Assembly (NCBI GenBank): GCA_016223085.1
Contig: JACRPS010000003.1
Span: 988,274 to 1,052,273, forward strand
From: Chloroflexota bacterium
GTDB lineage: Bacteria; Chloroflexota; Anaerolineae; Aggregatilineales; Phototrophicaceae
DNA length: 64,000 bases
Direction: 5' to 3'
Shown: one piece after another, positions 1-10,488 of the stretch
Layout: each line of letters opens with the position of its first letter
How positions within the stretch are numbered: the first letter of the stretch is position 1
Notes under the pieces: generated by a model
Seen by the model: the letters and a program-made list of their open reading frames with translations, nothing else
What the model was told of the DNA's origin: nothing
Database searches by the model: none
Position numbers and translations under genes: made by a program

Positions 1-732
1 CGCCTCAACGGCTATCAGGTGCTGGAACACATCAAAAGTGACGAACGGCTGCGCCACATCCCGGTTATCATGATTTCGGCGGTGGATGATCTGGACAGCG
101 TCGTGAAGTGTATCGAGATGGGCGCGGAGGATTACCTGTTTAAGCCGTTTAACCCGATTCTGCTCAAGGCGCGCATCAACGCCAGCCTGGAAAAAAAACG
201 CCTGCGCGACCGCGAGCAGCAGCTTCTTGCCGGCGGGCTGCTGCCCGCGCCAGTGGCCGAACGCGCCCGGCGCGGCGAACGGGTGACCGACACCTTCCCG
301 GAAGCAACCGCGCTGGTCGCCCGCGTCGGCGGTTTAAACAACCTCGCGCCGGAAACAGCGGCGGACGTGCTGAACGACCTGTTTGATACCTTCCATGCGC
401 TGGCCGCGCAGTACGGCGTGTACGGCATCGAGTCCCCCGGCGGTGTGTACGTCGCTGTCAGCGGCGCGCCCGTGCCGCAGGAGCATCACGCCCGGCAGAT
501 CAGCACGCTGGCGCGGGAGATGCGGGACGGCGCGCAGGAAAAAGCCGGTATCACGCTGCACATCGGCATCCACACCGGGCCGGTGCAGGGCGCGGTTCTA
601 ACCAGCAGCGCGCTGCCGCGTTATATTGTCTGGGGTGAAGCCATAACCGGCGCGGATGAACTGTGCCACACCGCCCCTGCCGGTACGATTCAGATTTCAC
701 CCGAAGCCTCGGAACTGCTGGGACAATCCTAA
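1..732 (+). CDS. Response regulator with degenerate class III cyclase domain (5' partial)
   Basis: The reading frame is open from base 1, so the start and the phosphoacceptor Asp lie outside the window. Residues up to about 75 are the C-terminal half of a receiver domain, with IPVIMISA and the conserved Lys in GAEDYLFKPFNP, followed by a short helical linker (EKKRLRDREQ). From about residue 95 the chain aligns with a class III adenylate/guanylate cyclase domain (ATALVARVGGLN, PGGVYVAVSG, HIGIHTGPV, IVWGEAITGADEL). Both metal-binding Asp positions are replaced (ADI-type motif reads ARV, GDA-type reads GGV), and the Asn/Arg transition-state positions read Thr and Glu. The fold is probably kept without cyclase activity, perhaps as a sensory or dimerisation module. 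Its stop overlaps the convergent downstream gene by 4 bases. Confidence 0.8.
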   Translation, partial: RLNGYQVLEHIKSDERLRHIPVIMISAVDDLDSVVKCIEMGAEDYLFKPFNPILLKARINASLEKKRLRDREQQLLAGGLLPAPVAERARRGERVTDTFPEATALVARVGGLNNLAPETAADVLNDLFDTFHALAAQYGVYGIESPGGVYVAVSGAPVPQEHHARQISTLAREMRDGAQEKAGITLHIGIHTGPVQGAVLTSSALPRYIVWGEAITGADELCHTAPAGTIQISPEASELLGQS

Positions 733-1577
733 CCCGACGAATCATCCGTTACGCCGCGCCATACCGCGTCAATCGCCTGCAGCGCCGTCAGGTTGCGCAT
801 CGGCCAACCGGCTTGCAGCAAATCCGGCTCGTTAAAAAACGGGCGCGCATAGACCAGATGGAAGCCGTCCTTTTCCAGCCCGTGATTCGGCAAAGGCCGC
901 ACCGCCGCCCAGAAGTTCCACAGCGGCACTTCCATGTCCTGCGCCACCCGTACAATCGCCGCGTTGATGCTGTGGTCGCCTTCGACGTTATCGGCTTTTG
1001 TACCCAGAATCGGCACGACGCCGCTATCCAGCCAGAACTGCACCAGTTGGCGCAGGTATTTTTCGTATTCGTCCGCCGGGCGGCCTGACCACCACGTTTC
1101 CATGCTGATGATGGCGATGCTCGGCCTGTGCAGGCGATACTCGCACTTCAGCGGATTTTCGCCTTTTTCGCACAACTTGGGGTCGGCCCACATCGGCGAC
1201 AGCACCGACGCCACGTTAAAGCCGGGGTTGACCGAGGCGCTTTCCCGCCCCCACGACCCGGCAAAGTGGTCAATCGTCGCCTGCAAATCGCTGTATTCGC
1301 CCAGGTTGTACTGGCCGGGCTGGTCAAAATCCATCAGAAAATAGGCAGTCACGTTCTGGCAGTCGCCCACTTTGGAGAAGGCGTTGGGGTCGTTGCCCAG
1401 TTCCAGCCCGCGCTGGTAGACCTCGCGCATTTTGTCGCTGACTTCGGGCAGCACTGGCGCACTTTTCCAGCTTTCGGGATCAACCGCGCCTTCCTGCGCG
1501 CTTGTGCCGCCGGCGATCACCAGCACCGCGACCAGCAGTGCCGCCGCCCATATCCATTTCACGGAGATTGTCCGCAT
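729..1577 (-). CDS. Secreted SGNH/GDSL-like protein
   Basis: About 282 residues. The N-terminus (MRTISVKW then a hydrophobic run ending GGTSAQ) is a signal peptide. The ATG at 1577 is preferred because GAGG lies 9 bases upstream; an in-frame ATG at 1592 has no spaced ribosome site. The body resembles SGNH-hydrolase-like proteins of Chloroflexota: a YFLMDFDQPGQYNLG region, PSIAIISMETWW, VPILGTKAD and a late KDGFHL segment that could provide the Asp/His pair. No clear N-terminal GDS serine is visible, so catalysis is uncertain. It converges with the cyclase-like gene, and a palindrome-rich spacer lies upstream. Confidence 0.6.
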   Translation of the reverse strand: MRTISVKWIWAAALLVAVLVIAGGTSAQEGAVDPESWKSAPVLPEVSDKMREVYQRGLELGNDPNAFSKVGDCQNVTAYFLMDFDQPGQYNLGEYSDLQATIDHFAGSWGRESASVNPGFNVASVLSPMWADPKLCEKGENPLKCEYRLHRPSIAIISMETWWSGRPADEYEKYLRQLVQFWLDSGVVPILGTKADNVEGDHSINAAIVRVAQDMEVPLWNFWAAVRPLPNHGLEKDGFHLVYARPFFNEPDLLQAGWPMRNLTALQAIDAVWRGVTDDSSG

Positions 1578-1612
1578 TGCAAGAAACCTCATACCTCATT
1601 TGCACATGGTTA

Positions 1613-1746
1613 ACCCCCTCACCCCAACCCCGCCCCTCCCTAAAGTGATTTCCTTCGGTCACCCGAATTCAAGGGAGAGGGGCTAACACGGAGACGTGTA
1701 TTATTCCCCCTCTCTGAATTCGGGGAGGGGGCTAGGGGGAGGAGTT
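1613..1746. repeat. GC-rich inverted repeat spacer
   Basis: Spacer between two minus-strand secreted-protein genes. It consists of C-rich and G-rich arms (cccctccc against gggagagggg, then ccccctctctgaattcggggaggggg) that can pair into hairpins. The same kind of C-run/G-run spacer recurs at 5523-5640. No ORF is supported here. Confidence 0.6.
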
Positions 1747-1759
1747 AGCGTGCGCTATT

Positions 1760-2962
1760 CTACGGAATATACACCCCGGTGTGCAAATCCCAGCGCTGCG
1801 TGCCTTCCTCGCTGGTGGTTTCGATCACGCCCGGCGCGGCGAAGCGCACGCTCCAGATGCGCGCCGTTGGTCCACCGTGCCGGTAGATCGGCAGCCGGTC
1901 TTCAACCGCTTCCGGCAAGTTCTGCAAGTCCCACACGCGGATTGCGTCATAACCGACGGCGAGATAACGATTATCCGGCGACAGTGCCACCGGATGATAA
2001 TCGGCAAACGGGATGTATGGCGCGGCCAGCCCTTCGACGTTCACTTCCGTTCCGGTCATTGTGGCGAGATCGTAGACGGTGATTGCTCCGACTGTTCCCC
2101 GTTGAGCGATGCTGTAAAGTGTAACTTTCTGACCATCGCTTGAAAAAACAAAGCGTGATTCTGCGCCCCACTGACATCGCTCACAGGCGCGGTTTTTCAG
2201 AAAAGTGACTAACGAACCGTCGGCGAGGCTATAGATCGCAACCCCACCGGGTGCGCTGCCCCACAACCAACCGCGAAATATATCCCAATATTCTTGTCCG
2301 AAACGAGCCATATTTGGGATAAAGCGAATGAAGCGTTCGCTCCTCCCCCGGATGGATTCACCTGACGGAAGTTGTTCAAAACGCGCGGCGCTGTTGTTGC
2401 TGGCTATCCATAAAAAATCATAACGTTCCCGTTCAATGGCACAATCATAGTAAAGGCTGGGGCAACCACCAAGAATAAGCGCGTATTGGCTATCCGGACT
2501 CCATACGACTGGAGTCTTGAGGCGAAAAATCCTTTTGCCAGGGTTGATAAAACTCTGTACTCGACCACCGTTAAGAGCATCCCACAGCACAATATCCCGC
2601 GAATACCAGCTCACATAGTTTTCGTACCCCAACCAGTCGAATCTTACAGGACTTGAAGCCCGAATTTCTCCCACCGCGCCTGACAGATAGCGGCAGTCGG
2701 GCGACCAGTTGATGAGGCGGATATTCGGTTCTGCTATCGTATCCAGCACGCGCACGGTTTCGCCGGTGGTCATGTCCACCAATGTTAGTGAATTGCTGTT
2801 GATGTCATAACGCGGGAACAGGTTAGGCTGGTAATACGCACCGCTGGTGTACGGGCAGGGATACGGCGGGTCGTCGCTCGGTATGATGTTGTCATCCTGG
2901 GCGCGGGCCGCGACGATATTGAAGCACAGTCCGAACAGGAGCAGACAGACGAGGCGGCGCAT
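1760..2962 (-). CDS. Secreted WD40/beta-propeller-like protein
   Basis: 400 residues from the ATG at 2962, which follows AGGGGG at 8 bases; an ATG 18 bases upstream lacks such a site. A signal peptide (MRRLVCLLLFGLCFNIVAARA) precedes a beta-propeller body with repeated WSPD and SPDNRYLAVG motifs, VRVWDL-like blades near the C-terminus (AIRVWDLQNL, RWDLHTGVYIP) and a Cys-pair region around CPSLYYDCA. Such proteins are exported; ligand and role are unknown. The middle of the gene is less GC-rich than its ends. Confidence 0.7.
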   Translation of the reverse strand: MRRLVCLLLFGLCFNIVAARAQDDNIIPSDDPPYPCPYTSGAYYQPNLFPRYDINSNSLTLVDMTTGETVRVLDTIAEPNIRLINWSPDCRYLSGAVGEIRASSPVRFDWLGYENYVSWYSRDIVLWDALNGGRVQSFINPGKRIFRLKTPVVWSPDSQYALILGGCPSLYYDCAIERERYDFLWIASNNSAARFEQLPSGESIRGRSERFIRFIPNMARFGQEYWDIFRGWLWGSAPGGVAIYSLADGSLVTFLKNRACERCQWGAESRFVFSSDGQKVTLYSIAQRGTVGAITVYDLATMTGTEVNVEGLAAPYIPFADYHPVALSPDNRYLAVGYDAIRVWDLQNLPEAVEDRLPIYRHGGPTARIWSVRFAAPGVIETTSEEGTQRWDLHTGVYIP

Positions 2963-3049
2963 GGTTGTTACCCCCTTCACACGCAGCGCGGTTTTTGTCC
3001 ATTATATCTGCCGCCAGAAGGCCAAACACAACGATTGGTATACGAAAAC

Positions 3050-3078
3050 GTAGGGGCAGGTCTGAGACCCGCCCCTAC
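3050..3078. repeat. GTAGGG-type palindrome
   Basis: 29-base near-perfect inverted repeat opening gtaggggcagg and closing cccgcccctac, one mismatch between arms. It lies between the divergent 5' end of the propeller gene and the 3' end of the Uma2 gene. Confidence 0.8.
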
Positions 3079-3119
3079 AACGCCGTGCGGAATACATCCG
3101 CCAGTGTACAAATCCGCCG

Positions 3120-3692
3120 CTAATCAAAAATGCCTTTCAGATCAACCGGCTTGCCCAGCGCCGCCGATTCAAAGGTTTCGTCCGGCCCATACACGCCCTG
3201 ACGCACGAACGCGCCGTTTTCGTAGCGGTAAACTTCGATGTACTGCGCGTCAGGGTCAACCATCCAGTATTCGCGCACGCCAAAACGCTGATAAAGATTA
3301 AATTTGTCCCGGCGGTCATACCTTTCAGAACCGGGCGAAAAAATTTCAACAACGAGATCGGGCGGGCCTTCCAGGTATTTTTCACCGACGACACACTGGC
3401 TGCCCTCAGCAACCCAAACCAGATCAGGTTCAGGAATAATGCCTTTCGCCAAACGAACACCCACTGGCGCATACAAAAGCACACCATTGGGAATAATCGG
3501 TTGCAGCCGGGAATATAAACGCCCGCTGACAAGCTGATGTTTCAGCAAAGGCGGAGGATTCACGATCAGCACTCCATTTATCAATTCAACGATTTGATTC
3601 GTTTCCGGCAGCGCCTCGTATTCTTCCATTGTCAATCGCGTTCCCGGCGGCGGCAGCTTGTGTTCCTCAACCCGTTCCACCATTGCCTTCAT
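3120..3692 (-). CDS. Uma2 family (DUF820) putative endonuclease
   Basis: 190 residues, the usual length for Uma2/DUF820. The PD-(D/E)xK-like core is complete: Asp in IPEPDLVWV, Glu in DLVVEIFSPGS and Lys in RRDKFNLYQRFGV, followed by EYWMVDPD. An internal ATG at 3683 has an AGGA 8 bases upstream and is an alternative start. Members are multiplied in cyanobacteria and Chloroflexota, often near mobile DNA. A second copy lies at 26876-27454. The cellular role is unknown. Confidence 0.85.
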   Translation of the reverse strand: MKAMVERVEEHKLPPPGTRLTMEEYEALPETNQIVELINGVLIVNPPPLLKHQLVSGRLYSRLQPIIPNGVLLYAPVGVRLAKGIIPEPDLVWVAEGSQCVVGEKYLEGPPDLVVEIFSPGSERYDRRDKFNLYQRFGVREYWMVDPDAQYIEVYRYENGAFVRQGVYGPDETFESAALGKPVDLKGIFD

Positions 3693-3779
3693 CCTTCGCT
3701 CTGACCTGCCTCCATCTTACAATAGTTTAGCCTATCCTGACCGGCCAATCGCCATAAGCCAAAAGCTAACCGCCACCCG

Positions 3780-5522
<1,743 letters not shown>

Positions 5523-5640
5523 TTAACCCCTCCCCCCGTCCCCCTCCCCATCAACGGAGAGGGGGGGGAAGGCAGTTGTTTCCGGTTTTACTCCCTTTCT
5601 CTGTGAATAGGGAAAGGGCAGGGGATAGGGGTTCCTCATC
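5523..5640. repeat. C-run/G-run inverted repeat spacer
   Basis: Spacer between the acyl carrier protein and acyl-AMP ligase genes. It contains ccgtccccctcccc paired with ggagagggggggg, then a second arm pair (ccctttctctgtg / gggaaagggcagggg). Hairpins here could reduce read-through from carrier protein to ligase. Confidence 0.5.
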
Positions 5641-5874
5641 CTACTGTTTGGCCTCAATGTTGCTGAGAATCTGGTTGACGGTATTCATGTTAGCGGCGGT
5701 CAGTTCGGGGTCGTCAAAATGCACGCCAAACGTATCTTCGATAAAAATCGCCAGTTCCACCAGCGAGAACGAATCCACCAGCCCGCCGGTAATCAGCGGT
5801 TCGTCGTCCTTGAGGGGGTACGACGTGTCTTTAATCATGTGGGCTTTAATGTACTCACGCAGTTGGTCGCGCAT
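5641..5874 (-). CDS. Acyl carrier protein
   Basis: 77 residues, a typical carrier length. The 4'-phosphopantetheine site is Ser35 in GGLVDSFSLVEL, followed by the acidic recognition helix VELAIFIEDTFG. The first gene of a minus-strand pair with the acyl-AMP ligase. The DSF-type site resembles D-alanyl and specialised carriers more than the fatty-acid synthase carrier, so I infer a dedicated partner for the ligase rather than AcpP. Confidence 0.9.
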   Translation of the reverse strand: MRDQLREYIKAHMIKDTSYPLKDDEPLITGGLVDSFSLVELAIFIEDTFGVHFDDPELTAANMNTVNQILSNIEAKQ

Positions 5875-5896
5875 GGATTATCCCTATTCGCCGTTT

Positions 5897-5947
5897 GTAG
5901 GGGCGCGCCGATGTGCGCCCTGGGCGACCATGCCGGGTCGCCCCTAC
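5897..5947. repeat. Composite GTAGGG palindrome
   Basis: 51 bases beginning gtaggggcgcgcc and ending gtcgcccctac, with an internal gcgccctgggcgacc. It looks like two related elements fused or one invading another. Confidence 0.65.
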
Positions 5948-6032
5948 GGAAATACCGTACCAGCTTACCAGAAGCGGCGGACTTCCTGCAATCCGCTGGC
6001 TGACAGCCGTACCAATTGCACCGGCGGAGCGA

Positions 6033-6062
6033 TTGCTAGGAAGCGCGGGATTATGTTATAGT
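6033..6062 (+). promoter_or_regulatory. Candidate sigma-70-type promoter of the sugar importer
   Basis: TTGCTA at 6033-6038 and TATAGT at 6057-6062 with an 18-base spacer, about 137 bases ahead of the binding-protein start. Pattern match only. Confidence 0.4.
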
Positions 6063-6079
6063 GTAAACGTGAGCTACAC
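6061..6079 (+). promoter_or_regulatory. Candidate LacI-type operator
   Basis: Imperfect dyad gtgtaaacgtgagctacac immediately after the -10 box. The TGTAAACG half resembles LacI-family half-sites. A repressor binding here would block the start of the importer operon. No LacI gene is in the window. Confidence 0.3.
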
Positions 6080-6198
6080 AATACACGCTTTCCTTCCTTA
6101 CTTCCACCACACCAAGGAGGTTCGTCAAGCCAAAGACAACTGAAAGTCGCTACGAGAACGTCTGCTGTACTTAGACTCTGTATTATGGAGATGAGATT

Positions 6199-7872
6199 AT
6201 GAATCGTAGGCTGTTTACGTTTGTTCTCGTTCTGTCGGCTCTGTTCACCCTTCTCAGCCTGACCACCGTTCTGGCTCAAGACCAGACCTTCATGGGCAAG
6301 ACCGCCGAAGAGTTGTTCCCGGAGGTTGCCAACGACCAGGAACGCTCCAGCGCGATGGAAGCCTTGCTGGCCGCGAACCTGCCGGACGCGACCGGGCGTT
6401 TTGCCGGGCAAACGCTGACCGTTTCGGTTCAGCAGGCCGGTGCGCGCGGTGGTATCTCCGGCCCGTATTATTTCTGGCGTCCGGCGTTTGAAGCAGCCAC
6501 CGGCGCAACCCTGGAAATCGTCGAAATTCCACAGGCGCAGTATTTCACCACGACTTCTACCGACTTCCTTACCGGGCAGAACAGCTACGACGTGATGAAC
6601 ATCGGCGCGTGGTTCCTGTCGGACTACGTGGTCAATGGCTGGATTCAGCCGGTTGAGCAGTTCTTCGACCAGGAAGGTTTCCCGGAATGGGACCGCGACG
6701 CCGTATTTCCGTCATTGGCGAACCTGATGAAGTGGGAAGACCAGTGGTACGGCGTGCTGAATGATGGCGACGCCCAGATGCTTTACTACCGCAAGGACAT
6801 CCTGACCGACCCGAAGTGGCAGGAAGAATTCCAGGCGGAAACCGGCATGGAAATGCCCGTGCCACCCAAGACCTGGCAGGAACTGCTGGCCGTCACCCGG
6901 TTCTTCAACGGCAAGGACTGGAACGGCGACGGCGACCCCGATGATGGCATCAGCCTGCACCTGCGAACCGGCGGCCAGGGGATGTTCCACTTCATGTCGC
7001 TGTCGGCTCCGTTTGCCATCACCCCGGCAGAAGGCGACGATCCGGGCAAAGTCACAAAATACGACAACGTGTACTGGTTCGACCCCGACGACCTGACCCC
7101 GCTCATCAACCAGCCGGGTCACGTGGCGGCGCTGGAATTCCTGAAGGAACTGGCGGCGACCGGCTCAGAAGCGCAGTTCGGTTGGGAACTGGGGGAAGCG
7201 TGGAATAACTTCCTCAACGGCAATGCTATTGCCACCTTCTCCTGGGGCGACGTGGGTTCGCTGGCGCAGGACCCCAGCCGCTCGATCATTCAGGGTAAGC
7301 TGGGCGGCGCGCGTATCCCCTGCTCGGAACGCTGGTATGACCGCGAAACGGGTGAGTTCGTAGAGGACAGCGAGAATCCGAACTGTGTTGGCAACACCAC
7401 CGGCGGCTCGTGGTTCCCGGTGATGTCGGCCTTCACCGACACACCCGAACTGGCGTATTACTTCATGGCGATGCACGCCGCCAAGCCAATCAACTTCTGG
7501 AACGTGGTCTATGGGTGGACGGGTGTTGATCCGGGCGCGACTTACACCCTGTTCCCGCCGATGGGAACGGCCACCGTAGAGGATTACGTCAACGCCGGCT
7601 ACAACGCGGATGACGCCCAGGAATACATCACCGGCTACGGCGAGAATTTCTTCAGCCATCCGATCTACCAGACCTACCTGCGTATTCCCGGCACGGTCAC
7701 GTTCTGGGAAATCCTGGATACGCGCTTGGGGCAGGCCATGATTGGCGAATCAACCCCTCAGGAGGCGCTTGACCTGGTGGCGCAGGAGTGGGAAAACACC
7801 AATAACGACCTGGGCCGCGAGGAGCAACTCCAGATTTACCAGACCGGCATCGGTTACACGCCCGGCGGCTAG
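6199..7872 (+). CDS. ABC sugar transporter, extracellular substrate-binding protein
   Basis: 557 residues, the long class of family 1 solute-binding proteins. Signal peptide MNRRLFTFVLVLSALF...TVLAQ, then an early mature region (GRFAGQTLTVSVQQAG), a Trp/Asp/Tyr-rich ligand-binding core (DVMNIGAWFLSDYVVNGWIQ, WGVLND-like WYGVLNDGDAQMLYYRKDI, FSWGDVGSL) and the typical C-terminal helix region. It has no lipobox, unlike many Gram-positive homologues. It is first in an operon with two permeases; the ATPase is missing and is presumably a shared MsiK/UgpC-type protein elsewhere. Substrate is probably an oligosaccharide or glycoside, not determinable here. Confidence 0.9.
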   Translation: MNRRLFTFVLVLSALFTLLSLTTVLAQDQTFMGKTAEELFPEVANDQERSSAMEALLAANLPDATGRFAGQTLTVSVQQAGARGGISGPYYFWRPAFEAATGATLEIVEIPQAQYFTTTSTDFLTGQNSYDVMNIGAWFLSDYVVNGWIQPVEQFFDQEGFPEWDRDAVFPSLANLMKWEDQWYGVLNDGDAQMLYYRKDILTDPKWQEEFQAETGMEMPVPPKTWQELLAVTRFFNGKDWNGDGDPDDGISLHLRTGGQGMFHFMSLSAPFAITPAEGDDPGKVTKYDNVYWFDPDDLTPLINQPGHVAALEFLKELAATGSEAQFGWELGEAWNNFLNGNAIATFSWGDVGSLAQDPSRSIIQGKLGGARIPCSERWYDRETGEFVEDSENPNCVGNTTGGSWFPVMSAFTDTPELAYYFMAMHAAKPINFWNVVYGWTGVDPGATYTLFPPMGTATVEDYVNAGYNADDAQEYITGYGENFFSHPIYQTYLRIPGTVTFWEILDTRLGQAMIGESTPQEALDLVAQEWENTNNDLGREEQLQIYQTGIGYTPGG

Positions 7873-7908
7873 CAGCCGACCGCAGGTGTGTGATGTGTTA
7901 GAGGGTTC

Positions 7909-7933
7909 GGGGAGAGGATACGTTCCTCTCCCC
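7909..7933 (+). terminator. Intra-operon stem-loop
   Basis: Perfect 10-bp stem (ggggagagga / tcctctcccc) with a 5-base loop followed by ttatct. Its position between the binding protein and the first permease is where such hairpins commonly stabilise the binding-protein mRNA and attenuate the permeases. Confidence 0.7.
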
Positions 7934-7969
7934 TTATCTATTTGAAGTGAATACTCCTGGGGCGATGTC

Positions 7970-8839
7970 ATGTACAAAAAAACCCGTGCCCGTTACTTTT
8001 TCCTGATGCCGGGTATCATCTGGATTCTGGCCTTCACGATCTTCCCGCTGATTTATTCCCTCTATCTCAGCTTCACCAACGCCAACATGCGGAATTTTAA
8101 TCGCGGTTGGGACGTGATTGGGCTGGAAAATTACGCCTCCATTCCCAGTGATCTGCGCGTCGGTGAGACAGTCGTAACTTCCGTTTACCTCACCCTGGGA
8201 AGCACGGCGGTCACGCTGGTTCTGGGCACGTTCGTCGCCTGGCTGTTTAACCACAACCTGCCCGGCCTGCGGATTTTTCGCGGTATCTTGACCATGCCGT
8301 TGTTTGCAGCGCCGATTGCGCTTGGCTTTATGGGGCTGATCTTATTTAACGAAACCAGCGGCTCGATCAACAGCTTTATACGCGGGTTGGGCGGTCAGGG
8401 CGTGCGTTGGATGACAGACTCCTGGTCGGCGCGCACGGCAGTGCTGCTGCTGGACGCCTGGCAGTGGACGCCGTTTGTGTTCATCATCGTGCTGGCGGCG
8501 ATGCAGTCCATCCCCGATGAACTTTACGAAGCGGCGCGGCTGGACACAGCCTCCGGCTGGCCGATCTTCCGGCACATCACCTTCCCGCTGATCGCGCCAG
8601 CGTTGGGCACGGTGGCGCTGCTGCGGTTGGTGGAGACGTTTAAAATCCTGGACATTCCGCTTTCGATGCTGGGCGGCGGGCCAGGGTCGGCTACGCAGAC
8701 GTATTCGTATTACGTCTACATCACCGGCTTGAGGAGTTTCAACATGGGTTATGCCTCGTCGCTGGCCTACATCCTGGTTATCATCGCCATTATCATCAGT
8801 TCGATTTATTTCTGGCGCATCCGGGCGCGCTTCGAGTAG
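7970..8839 (+). CDS. ABC sugar transporter permease (MalF/UgpA type)
   Basis: 289 residues with about six membrane helices. The cytoplasmic EAA loop is present (DELYEAARLDTASGWPIFRHITFPLIAP), the contact with the ATPase. The first helix (YFFLMPGIIWILAFTIFPLIYSLYLSF) and the conserved GLENY segment are typical of MalF-type proteins. It is followed 19 bases later by the second permease. Confidence 0.9.
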   Translation: MYKKTRARYFFLMPGIIWILAFTIFPLIYSLYLSFTNANMRNFNRGWDVIGLENYASIPSDLRVGETVVTSVYLTLGSTAVTLVLGTFVAWLFNHNLPGLRIFRGILTMPLFAAPIALGFMGLILFNETSGSINSFIRGLGGQGVRWMTDSWSARTAVLLLDAWQWTPFVFIIVLAAMQSIPDELYEAARLDTASGWPIFRHITFPLIAPALGTVALLRLVETFKILDIPLSMLGGGPGSATQTYSYYVYITGLRSFNMGYASSLAYILVIIAIIISSIYFWRIRARFE

Positions 8840-8858
8840 TGCCGGAGGAGAATCTGTA

Positions 8859-9749
8859 ATGACCACACTCCCGAAGAGTCTTCCCTTAGAAACGCCCCGA
8901 CTCGCGCCGATTCGCCGTTCGCCGCTGCCACGTATCCTGCTCTGGCTGGCGGTGATGGTGGTCACGCTGTGGGTGCTGTACCCATTCGCCTGGGCAGTCA
9001 TTACGTCATTTAAAACCCAGCGGCAGGCGCTTGAACCCACCTTCGTGCCCTTCCTCCAGTTCCAACCAAGCCTGGAAAACTGGGGGGCGGAGCTTGGACT
9101 GGGAGGCCGCGAAACGGCGTTCGCGCTTGGCAACAGCATCATGATTTCTGTCGGCGCGACCCTCCTGGCGACCCTCTTAGGCACGCTGACAGGTTATGCG
9201 CTGGCGCGTTTCCGCTACGGCATCGGCAACCGCAACATCGTATCATGGGTGATGTCGCAGCGTTTCCTGCCGCCGGTGGCGACGCTCATCCCGTTTTTCC
9301 TGTTCATGCAGCGGCTTAAACTGATTGACACCGTGCCGGGCATGATTCTGGTGAACACCACGTTTACGCTGCCGTTTGCCATCCTGATTATGCGTGACTT
9401 CTTCGCCGATTTCCCGGAGGAGATCGAAGAGGCGGCACTGGTGGACGGTGCCAGCCCGCTGCAAATCTTCCTACGGGTGGCGCTGCCGCTGGCGACACCG
9501 GCGCTCACGGCTGCTGCGATCATTTGCTTTGCCTTCGCCTGGAACGAATACCTGTTCGCCAGCGTGATGGCCCCCAAAGACGCCAAACCCTACACCTTTC
9601 TGGTCGCCAGCACCAGCACGGTGCGCGGCGTGCATTTCGGCTATCTTGCGACACGCATGTTGATTGCTATCACGCTGCCGGTGGTGCTGTCGCTGTTCGT
9701 GCAGCGGTACATCGTGCGCGGCCTCACGCTCGGCGCGGTAAAAGGCTGA
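8859..9749 (+). CDS. ABC sugar transporter permease (MalG type)
   Basis: 296 residues from the ATG at 8859, chosen because GGAGGAG lies 8 bases upstream; the longer upstream frame overlaps the first permease and is spurious. Six membrane helices, MalG-like features LYPFAWAVITSFKTQ, the ALARFRY segment after the second helix, and the EAA loop PEEIEEAALVDGASPLQIFLRVALPLATPAL. The chain ends VRGLTLGAVKG, the usual MalG-type tail. A 3' fragment of an almost identical sequence recurs at 13042-13077. Confidence 0.9.
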   Translation: MTTLPKSLPLETPRLAPIRRSPLPRILLWLAVMVVTLWVLYPFAWAVITSFKTQRQALEPTFVPFLQFQPSLENWGAELGLGGRETAFALGNSIMISVGATLLATLLGTLTGYALARFRYGIGNRNIVSWVMSQRFLPPVATLIPFFLFMQRLKLIDTVPGMILVNTTFTLPFAILIMRDFFADFPEEIEEAALVDGASPLQIFLRVALPLATPALTAAAIICFAFAWNEYLFASVMAPKDAKPYTFLVASTSTVRGVHFGYLATRMLIAITLPVVLSLFVQRYIVRGLTLGAVKG

Positions 9750-9750
9750 C

Positions 9751-9774
9751 AAAAAAGGCCGGGCTGCCCCGGCT
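9751..9774 (-). terminator. Stem-loop after the importer operon
   Basis: Stem ggccggg/cccggct with a 4-base loop, preceded on the plus strand by six A. The T-run is therefore on the minus strand, so as an intrinsic terminator it works best on transcripts coming leftward from the regulator gene. It could still act as a 3' end for the plus-strand operon. Confidence 0.5.
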
Positions 9775-9988
9775 ATAACACTCAATCACAAAACGCCAAT
9801 TCGCTCCAGGCAATCACCGGCTACACTCCTTGAATCGGCCACCGGGTGTTTCATCCGGTCTGCCGATTCTTCACGACCTGACACAGCCTGACTTTTTCCT
9901 GACCGTTTTCCTATCCTCAGGTCAGGTGACCCCTCTCTCGCAAGATACTACAGTAATGGCTAAACAGAGTACTTGCGAGGAGACAGCC

Positions 9989-10192
9989 ATGATCCAGAAA
10001 GAGATGATCGAGGCAGGGGTGCAGTTTGAAGCAGTACGGGAGTTGGGAATGTTGCTCCGACCGCTATTCGAGCAAATCGTCCGCAATGTGCGTTGCCTGT
10101 ATTCGAGGAACAACTCTCCTGCAACCAGGCAATCCATCCCTTCAAACGTTCAACGGACGCTGAAAAGGCATATTGCCCACATTCAAGACTGA
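9989..10192 (+). CDS. Small ORF, unknown (67 residues)
   Basis: Starts at an ATG with gaggag 7 bases upstream. The product (MIQKEMIEAGVQFEAVRELG then a basic C-terminal half) has no recognised domain. It is followed by a second small ORF with a strong ribosome site and an intrinsic terminator, suggesting a short transcribed unit facing the LuxR-type regulator. It may be spurious; codon use cannot be judged at this length. Confidence 0.35.
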   Translation: MIQKEMIEAGVQFEAVRELGMLLRPLFEQIVRNVRCLYSRNNSPATRQSIPSNVQRTLKRHIAHIQD

Positions 10193-10267
10193 TATTCATT
10201 TTTCCAGTTTGTTGGCTAAAAGTCCCTTCGGCGTGCTGCTCCATAATTATCGTAAGAGGAGGAAGCG

Positions 10268-10477
10268 ATGGACGTATATTCAGGCATGATGATAGCAAGG
10301 CTGGAACACGAACAGCGGGTGCAGCTGTTGGAGACAGTTCCAGACTTTGACAATCTGCCAACACCTTATGAGCGAAGGGGGCGGTTGTGGGAAACAAAGC
10401 AATGGTTAGCTACTCTGGGAAAACGGTTGATACCGATAAAGGAATATACGAATCGCGGACGAGAAGTCCAGATATGA
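10268..10477 (+). CDS. Small ORF, unknown (69 residues)
   Basis: A strong Shine-Dalgarno (gaggaggaagcg) directly precedes the ATG. The product MDVYSGMMIARLEHEQRVQL... ends REVQI and has no recognised domain; it is charged and predicted soluble. The intrinsic terminator 12 bases after the stop supports a real transcript. It lies tail to tail with the LuxR/NB-ARC regulator. Confidence 0.45.
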   Translation: MDVYSGMMIARLEHEQRVQLLETVPDFDNLPTPYERRGRLWETKQWLATLGKRLIPIKEYTNRGREVQI

Positions 10478-10488
10478 AAACGACTAAC

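Larger units (their letters stand above)
5948..6198. other. Non-coding leader region of the ABC importer
   Basis: Spacer between the divergent acyl carrier protein and sugar-binding protein genes. Apart from the promoter and operator candidates listed separately, it holds a leader of about 130 bases with an unused aaggagg at about 6115 that has no start codon at proper distance. No ORF is supported. Confidence 0.5.

Noticed and set aside
6113-6142. Possible leader peptide behind the aaggagg in the importer leader
   Set aside because: No ATG, GTG or TTG at suitable distance downstream of the Shine-Dalgarno.
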